From Yamagishiella unicocca (lineage: Eukaryota > Chlorophyta > Chlorophyceae > Chlamydomonadales > Volvocaceae): a DNA stretch of 64,000 bases. Position numbers and translations under genes: made by a program. The DNA is taken from positions 434,001 through 498,000 of the forward strand of contig BDSL01000010.1 in the NCBI GenBank assembly GCA_003116995.1. The letters run 5' to 3'. The notes beneath the pieces are model-generated. The model searched no databases, was not told where the DNA came from, and saw nothing but the letters and a program-made list of their open reading frames with translations. The first letter of the stretch is position 1. Each line of letters begins with the position of its first letter. Positions 58,501 through 64,000 of the stretch are shown in pieces.

Positions 58501-59348
58501 GTTTCGTCTCGCCGCAGCCGATTTAGCTCAGCCGCCGAAGGTCGACCTACGACCCTCGTCTTTCGTATCCGCAACCCAGTTCTCCAGCATGCATCTCAAA
58601 ATGCCTGTTCTAAAAACGCCTGTTTTTTCTCGCACCCACGGGTCTTCCTCGAAACCACCCGCCGGACCCCCACGTTGCCCCCCCCCCGGATATCACGCCC
58701 ATAGGCACCACGCTCATTCGGCTCCCAAGCCCACCAAACAGTGCAGTGCTGTCCGTCGACCGCGGGGCCGTTGCCGTACGCTCGCTCCGAAACCACCGTT
58801 CCAGTGCGACCCACCCAGCGTTAGCGCCACGTCCTCCCGCAGGGGCAACAAGATGAAGTACGACGACAGGACCTGCGAGCACGTGTCCACAAATTGAGAC
58901 AAGAGGGTCTCAAGGGGAAACCCGTAGACACAGAGGGGTGGGTGCAGTGGTTTCGGAGGTAAGGCCGTGTCGCTTGCGTGTCGTAATTGCCCATACCAAC
59001 GGGCGGTCAGGGAGTTGGGGAGCGTTTGCCTCCAGTTCGTGACCCCGCAGGACTTACGAAGCCGAAGGCCGTGAAGCCATGTCGGGCAGTCGCTGCCTGG
59101 TATTCGGGAGGGCAGCCACCGGACGAGGATGGGTTTTGGGATTTGGTAGTATGGGGGAAGCGGGAAGCGGGAGGGGAGGGGCGAGGGGAGGGACTGGGGA
59201 TCTGCAGCAGCTGCTTTGGGATGTTATGTACGACATGAGCTTTGTCGCGCATGCGCGGCGCCCTGAGGAGCGTTTCCGCTAGCCCCAGCCCGCCTACCTC
59301 GTACGGCGCTAGATGGTAGCCGCACAGGAAGGTAAACCAGGTGCGCAT
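52582..59348 (-). CDS. TLC/NTT-type (ATP:ADP antiporter superfamily) membrane transporter, 526 aa
   Basis: Thirteen exons: 59348-59298, 58869-58815, 58324-58222, 57793-57744, 57554-57364, 57129-57039, 56488-56411, 55954-55890, 55419-55222, 55023-54765, 54383-54273, 54051-53884, 52742-52582. The total is 1581 bases and all phases agree. The family comprises 10-12-helix nucleotide or related carriers. Seen: [16 protein letters not shown] near the start, successive hydrophobic segments ([50 protein letters not shown]), [10 protein letters not shown] then [28 protein letters not shown] and the signature-like [37 protein letters not shown]. No plastid transit peptide is evident, so membrane location and substrate are open. 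A Gly/Pro-rich loop (about residues 240-280) is species-specific. Introns carry copies of the dispersed repeat. Confidence 0.82.
54513..54531. repeat. Short interstitial telomere-like motif
   Basis: CCCTAAACCCTAAAACCC in a transporter intron. A second short instance, AACCCTAAAACCC, lies at about 41802-41815 in an AFG1-like intron. Both are only about two units long. Confidence 0.5.
54690..54770 (-). repeat. Dispersed intronic repeat, copy F (abuts splice donor)
   Basis: The reverse strand reads GTTTCGAGGAATGCCCGTGG, ATGCGAGAAAAACGGTTTAG and GGGATGCATGCTGGTGAAC. Its first bases coincide with the donor GTGGGTG of the transporter exon ending at 54765. Sense to the host gene. Confidence 0.85.
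55034..55092 (+). repeat. Dispersed intronic repeat, copy G
   Basis: GGTTCGAGGAAGACCCGTGG, ATGCCCGAAAAACCCGATTAG and AACAGACGTTTTGAG, in the next transporter intron, antisense to the gene and close to its acceptor. It is very similar to copy C. Confidence 0.88.
55538..55832. repeat. 21-bp minisatellite in transporter intron, about 14 copies
   Basis: Units CCACCGCTCCCTGCCTCCT with C/T and G/C variants (CCTGCC or CCTCCC linkers). It lies between minus-strand exons 55954-55890 and 55419-55222. Confidence 0.95.
58578..58765 (-). repeat. Dispersed intronic repeat, copy H (extended copy)
   Basis: The reverse strand contains TTTCGAGGAAGACCCGTGGG, AACAGGCATTTTGAGATGC and ATGCTGGAGAACTGGG, plus the upstream block shared with copy D (CACTGTTTGGTGGGCTTGGG). 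In the transporter intron between 58869-58815 and 58324-58222. Confidence 0.88.
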
Positions 59349-60183
59349 GGCAGCTGCTAACAGGGCAGATGACGGACGCGGATGCTAATCGGAGTGTTCG
59401 GACGTCACCAATGGCAGGCAGCTGGCCGCTGTCGGCTTCCCGGTCTCCGTAAAGGGCGTCACGATTGAGGAATAGAGGGGGGGAGGCCGAGGGTCAGGGG
59501 GAGGCCGGCCGAAGCGGCGATGTCTTTGCGACACGCCTCACGCCGGCCTCGCGGCGCGCTTGCCGTGAGAATGATCACAGATTTTAGATAAACGTTCGTA
59601 TGAATTGGTATATTAAGTCGTTTCGAGGTTGATCGTGTCAGGTGTATGCTGTAGCTGTGATGCGATGGTCAAGCCGTTGGTGCACGCGGTTGAATTTTAG
59701 GGGAAAATTGTTACATAAATAAGATCTATTTAATGTTTGGTCTTGTCGATTTAACGTACGCTTTGCACCGAGGATAGCGCCGAGGATAGCACCTAGCTGG
59801 CCGCAGCCCTCTACAGGTTCCTAGATGTGAAGCACACAATTCGGAAAACGTTCCTTTACATGCGTAGCATTTCAATAAACCGTCGAAAAGATTCACGATT
59901 TCGCGCCCCCCGCCGCTGACTGACTACTTGCCGTACGACAACCCTACGACACCTCTGGCAGCTCTCTCTACGGTCTACATCTCCATTGCCCTTGACGCCT
60001 TCAATAAATAAGCACCCAATATTTGCAAACCCCCATGTACCCAAAACCCTTCTTGATGTCTTTAATATTGAGAGTTCGCCCTCGTCATACCCATCTTCCT
60101 CCCCTCCCTCGTTCGCAATGACTGCAGGCCATCCGAGGACAGCAGCAGCACTCCTCCCAAGAGCATTGCCGGAAACCCTCATA
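59349..60183. other. Intergenic, 5' region of transporter and 3' UTR of GT90-like gene
   Basis: AT-richer from about 59570 to 59880. TGTAA on the minus strand at 59715-59711 is the first candidate polyadenylation signal for the GT90-like gene, giving a 3' UTR near 470 bases. No separate gene is seen. Confidence 0.45.
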
Positions 60184-63100
60184 TCAGTCTTGAAGCTGCG
60201 CCAGCAGCTTCGCCAGGTCGACTGTCCCAATCGCGATGCTGCCGCCGCGCCGCACCTCCAGCCCGGTGAGCCGCCGCACCAGGGAGGGCAACGCAGACCC
60301 GAACAGCTTCGTGTACTCCTGTAGCGCGCGCACGGCGTAACGTACCTGGCGGCGGCGGTTGGCGGCGGTTGGCGGCGGTTGGTGGCTTAGCGGTAGTTGG
60401 TGGTGCCGGTGCTCTATGGCGGCTGCGGATGGGGGAGACTGGGCGCCGCAGGCTACCACCACCGGTGCTCGCCCCTTGCTGGATTCCGGGCCCCCATCGC
60501 TGCCTTCTCTCTCACACACATACACAACACACTCACACCTCTGCCACCGGGTCTTCTCACCACCTCCTCTGCCGCCCCGGTCGACGTCCCTCCATCCTTC
60601 ACTTCCCCTCCGCCCCCCACCTTGCGCCAACTATCCTGTCCCGTTGCGAAAAACTGTTTTTTAAACACCCACCTTGCCGTCCATGGTGAGGTACTTGGCG
60701 CAAAAGTGCTGCGAGCTGTTGGCGAGGAGCCGCAGCTCGCCGTCGCGGGAGGGGTCCTGCGGGGGGTGGGAGGGAGAGAGCGGGGAGGGGTGGGAAGGTC
60801 GCTCGAACAGGAAACTCGGGGGGGTCTACCAGCGGCATCCCGTGCCAAGAAATGATACTTCCTCGGACACAATATTGAGGCCAGCTGTCCTCCCCCGGCC
60901 TTGGCTCATCGCCGCTCGTTCTCCTGACGCCCCCGGGCCCGTACACAGCGCCGTCCACAGCGCTGTACTCACGCTGTACGACTTGATGAGCGGCAGTATC
61001 GTCTCCGGCGTGTACTCCAGCACGTGCACCCCCGCCACCAGGCTGCGGTAGTAGTACTCGATCCACTTGGACCGCTGCCGGAGCACCACGCTGTTGGTCT
61101 GTACGGCATATGGGCGGGCGGCCAGGGTGGGGTTTCGAGGAAGGCCGAGGAGGGTGGGGTGGGGTGGCCACGTGGAGGGAAGGCGGGGTGGAACCCAATG
61201 CCAAGCGCACGGGGTGATCCGGGGCCAAGCCAGGTGCATGTCCAGTAGGTGGCCGTACGTATGTAGGGGGTAAGTGGGGCGCCGCATAACGGTGTTTGCT
61301 CTTGGGCAGCCCTGCCAGGGCCCCATGGCGGCGTGAAGGCCATGAAGGCTTGAAGGGCGGGCCGTTCGGGGTCATCCATAGTGTCAACGCGCGGCAATGT
61401 CAACGCGCGGCAATACCGGTATCCCAAAAAACCACAAACCACGCGTGTTCAAATCCTCCTTCATCCCACGTTTCCTGCCCACCCCCCCAACCTGCATGAT
61501 GTGGCCCATCCTGCTGGCGGACACGTGGCCGTCCGCGTTGACCAGGAACTTGTATTCGGCGTGTTTGGTGATACCCACGTAACTCCTCTGAAGAAGGGAT
61601 GCGGAGGGCAGGGACGGGGCTGAGAGAGGAGGTTAGTAACTTAGGACGCTAGCTTCACTGTCTCAGCGCGGAAGCGGCCGCGGTGCTCAACCTGTCGTGT
61701 GCGTCGTCTCATTGCCGGCATTGAGACACGATGCGCCGTACGTACGGCAAAAAGCCCGCCCGCCCGCCCGGCGTCCCTTCCCGGCTACTCTGTACGACGC
61801 TGAGTCAGGGCATTCGAGGACGCCGTACTTATGGTACCGAGGCAGCACCCCGTCGCTCGCAAGTATTATTTGCGATACGGTTGACCGAACTAACGGAAGA
61901 TGTACAAATTTGACGTCACGTGGCGTACTGCATGCGCCGTACGCACAGTGAACGCTGGCGGCATCTTGAAGCCCTTCTTCTTGTTCCTGCAGAACCCCGC
62001 GTCCAGGTAGGGTGCCCCCTCGGGTGTGGCACTGAGGTTGGCCAGCTGCACCCGCACGCAGTGCTCGCTCATGGTGGACTGCGGGGCGCAGCGGCGGGGT
62101 CGGGTCGGGGTGGACGAGAGGGGGAAGAGGGAAGGGGGCCAGATGGCAGGGCTTGTTTAGGACACACGCAGTAACTATACACTTGGTGCGTGGCGGCGGG
62201 TCTGGTGACAGGGGGTGCGGTGTAACGGTATGGAGGAGGCGGTGCTGCCGGTATGGAGGAGGTGGTCACACCGTCTCCGGCCCCTCGTTTCGCCCTCGCC
62301 GGCCCCTCCTCGCCTGCATCGTCGCCCGCAGCAGCGCGCGGGGGTCCTTGGCGCTCCAGGGGTGGAAGATGAGTCGGTTGTACGAGTGGCCCATGTGCGG
62401 CAGCAGCACGTCGCTGTCAACGCTCCTGCGGTGGCAACATGGCAGCGGGTCGCGGTGGCGGCGATAAGGAGGGGGGAATTGCGCTGATGGCGCAGGAGGT
62501 TGGGTCGGTGGCGGGCGGGAGGTTGCGATGTGGTTCAGCGGCTGTCGCTCGAAATCATCCTGTTGAAGGGCGAGACCGCGACCCGCATGGAAGGCACATG
62601 CTGCCACTCATTACTGCGCAATCCACGCCCCAGTTTGCCCTTCGCCCCCCGCCGGCTCATCTCGCAAATCCCCTCCGCCCCTTGCGCACCTGTTCTTTGC
62701 GCGGCTGTAGCGCTTGTGCATCGAAAACACGGGCACCTGGCAGCCGCCGACTGCACGGCACACCGGTGTGTCGTACACGTTGTGCGCAAACACCGTGTCC
62801 GGCAGCTCCAAGCCCAGGCGCGCGGCCCCGGAGGCCAGCCGCGCCAGGTTGAACTGGACCTGCGGCGGCGGAAGCGGCGGGGTGCCGTTTGGTGACGTCA
62901 GCACTTAACGGCACCCCCCCGACCGCGGTCAGTCCTCATGTTGGCAGCTTCTGGTGGCTGCCAACTGGCGCCGTTGGCGCTAGGCCGTGACGATGGCCGT
63001 GCTGCTGCTGGGTACGGCAGATGAGTACGGTCGTACTGCGCACTGAGAGGCACTGAGCACAGGCAAGCTGCCGTACTAGCCGCACCACAAACCGGCCGGC

Positions 63101-63900
63101 TCCAGCCCGCTCGTCCCTCCCTTAGCCCCTACTCCCTGAGCCCTGCCTTCCCCGCCGTACGATGGTACGACCGTACCCGTTTCCGCATGGGCGCGTCCAT
63201 TTCCGGCGGCAGGAAGCGGTAAATTCTGTTGCTGCGGATCACCACCACCACCACATATCGCTGCCTGCGGTGCTTCATGATCCTGCCGATCTGGGCGCCA
63301 AGGCTCCGCAGGCCCAACGGGCGGCCGACCTGGCAGGTGCAAGCAACGTTGTTTGAACGCGAATGGAGAAGGCAACCGCGTTGGAGGAGCGAGAGGACAG
63401 GGACCGGACGGTTTGCAAGGCGAACGGGGAAGAAGGGCGTTGGAGGCGCGCGGGAGAGATAGGGCCGAGGGTTTGCAATAATGTGGGTCATAAGCAGAGC
63501 TACCACCCGACCACACCTGGGACCCCTTCGTCGCCCCAACGGGGGGAGCGGGGGCTAGCTCGCAGAGTTAAGCCGCAGGAATCCCACTCACAGAGGTACG
63601 GACGCACTGTGGCCCCGACCCCGCCTCTCGTAAGGCCCTCCTCTTTCCACCTGCCAGCCCCCGGCAACGGACACAACCCACCTCGGCCACGTGGTCCCGG
63701 AACTTTTTGAAGTCGTCCATCAGATTTTCCCTGTACGGCACGTACGGCAGAGGAACTGGTCGCGGGGCAGAGGGGCCACCCCAGCAGCGTGCACGACGGC
63801 GGCGTGAGATGTACGCGTGGACGCGAGAAGCACTAGCCTTGGCGGCTCGCCAAGGTCGCTCAGTTGCCCAAATTGCCGCCATCGCATGTACTCCGCGCAT
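60184..63900 (-). CDS. GT90 / CAP10-like glycosyltransferase, predicted 431 aa, start uncertain
   Basis: Nine exons: 63900-63682, 63329-63177, 62859-62690, 62425-62272, 62078-61947, 61587-61492, 61098-60973, 60756-60673, 60345-60184. The total is 1296 bases, in phase. GT90 enzymes transfer sugars such as xylose or glucose in the secretory pathway or to wall and capsule glycans. Seen: LPDTVFAHNVYDTPVC then QVPVFSMHKRYS, LLPHMGHSYNRLIFHPWSAK, and the CAP10 core HAEYKFLVNADGHVSASRMG (about 285-304), SVVLRQRSKWIEYYYRSLVA, GVHVLEYTPETI and FCAKYLTMDGKVRYAVRALQ EYTKLF. No signal anchor is visible in the first 70 residues. A TATA box 64 bases upstream supports the start, but earlier exons outside the window are possible. 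The donor at 62272 (GTGTGA) is weak; a shorter exon is an alternative. Confidence 0.75.
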
Positions 63901-63963
63901 TGCTTCCCATCAGTTGCATGTCGCTTGGGTGGGTGCAATGTGGGCAGCGCGTGCCGTACATTC

Positions 63964-63973
63964 CCTTTTATAC
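63964..63973 (-). promoter_or_regulatory. Candidate TATA box of the GT90-like gene
   Basis: GTATAAAAGG on the minus strand, 64 bases before the ATG at 63900. Identical to the TATA element of the EGF-protein gene. Confidence 0.5.
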
Positions 63974-64000
63974 GAACCTGTGGCGGCGGGGGACTGACAA

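Overview
This is a nuclear window from a green alga of the volvocine/Chlamydomonas group. The evidence is as follows. Flanks are very GC-rich. Genes are split into many short exons, with donors of the GTGAGT, GTGGGT or GTAAGC type and CAG acceptors. TGTAA polyadenylation signals lie about 75-100 bases after several stop codons. Introns are full of minisatellites, and there is a giant Ser-Pro hydroxyproline-rich wall or matrix protein. The species cannot be named from this sequence.

Layout: (1) 1-6977, plus strand, the 3' part of a condensin CAP-G (non-SMC subunit G) gene. (2) About 7.8-12.8 kb, minus strand, a weakly recognised helical-repeat (OPR/FASTK-like) protein whose 3' end is unresolved. 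(3) 12.8-33.9 kb, a visibly less GC-rich, repeat-rich island. It holds two secreted-protein genes on the minus strand: a small EGF-like protein with a proline-rich tail (14758-16148) and a 1753-residue (SPEPPSPPP)n protein (22846-28679). Around them are an inverted pair of interspersed repeats, tandem arrays and otherwise featureless DNA. (4) 33.9-45.5 kb, a divergent pair: a chloroplast PYRP2-like HAD protein (minus) and an AFG1-family ATPase (plus). (5) 48.8-52.4 kb, a second divergent pair: 40S ribosomal protein uS19/RPS15 (minus) and a 187-residue putative plastid protein (plus). (6) 52.6-59.3 kb, minus, a TLC/NTT-type nucleotide transporter. (7) 60.2-63.9 kb, minus, a GT90/CAP10-like glycosyltransferase.

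For the EGF, HRGP, HAD, AFG1, plastid, transporter and GT90 genes I rebuilt the exons by hand. Intron phases agree and each coding total divides by three, which is the main support for these models; none was checked against transcripts. There is no operon logic. The genes are housekeeping or organelle functions plus two extracellular-matrix-type proteins inside the repeat island.

The most interesting signals are: a dispersed, mostly intronic repeat family (core TTCGAGGAAGACCCGTGG, at least eight good copies in both orientations in five loci), which behaves like an introner or MITE; a secreted EGF-HRGP miniprotein in three phase-1 exons; a nine-residue array of about 160 units with 189-bp higher-order duplications; and intronic minisatellites whose units carry splice donors or polyadenylation motifs.
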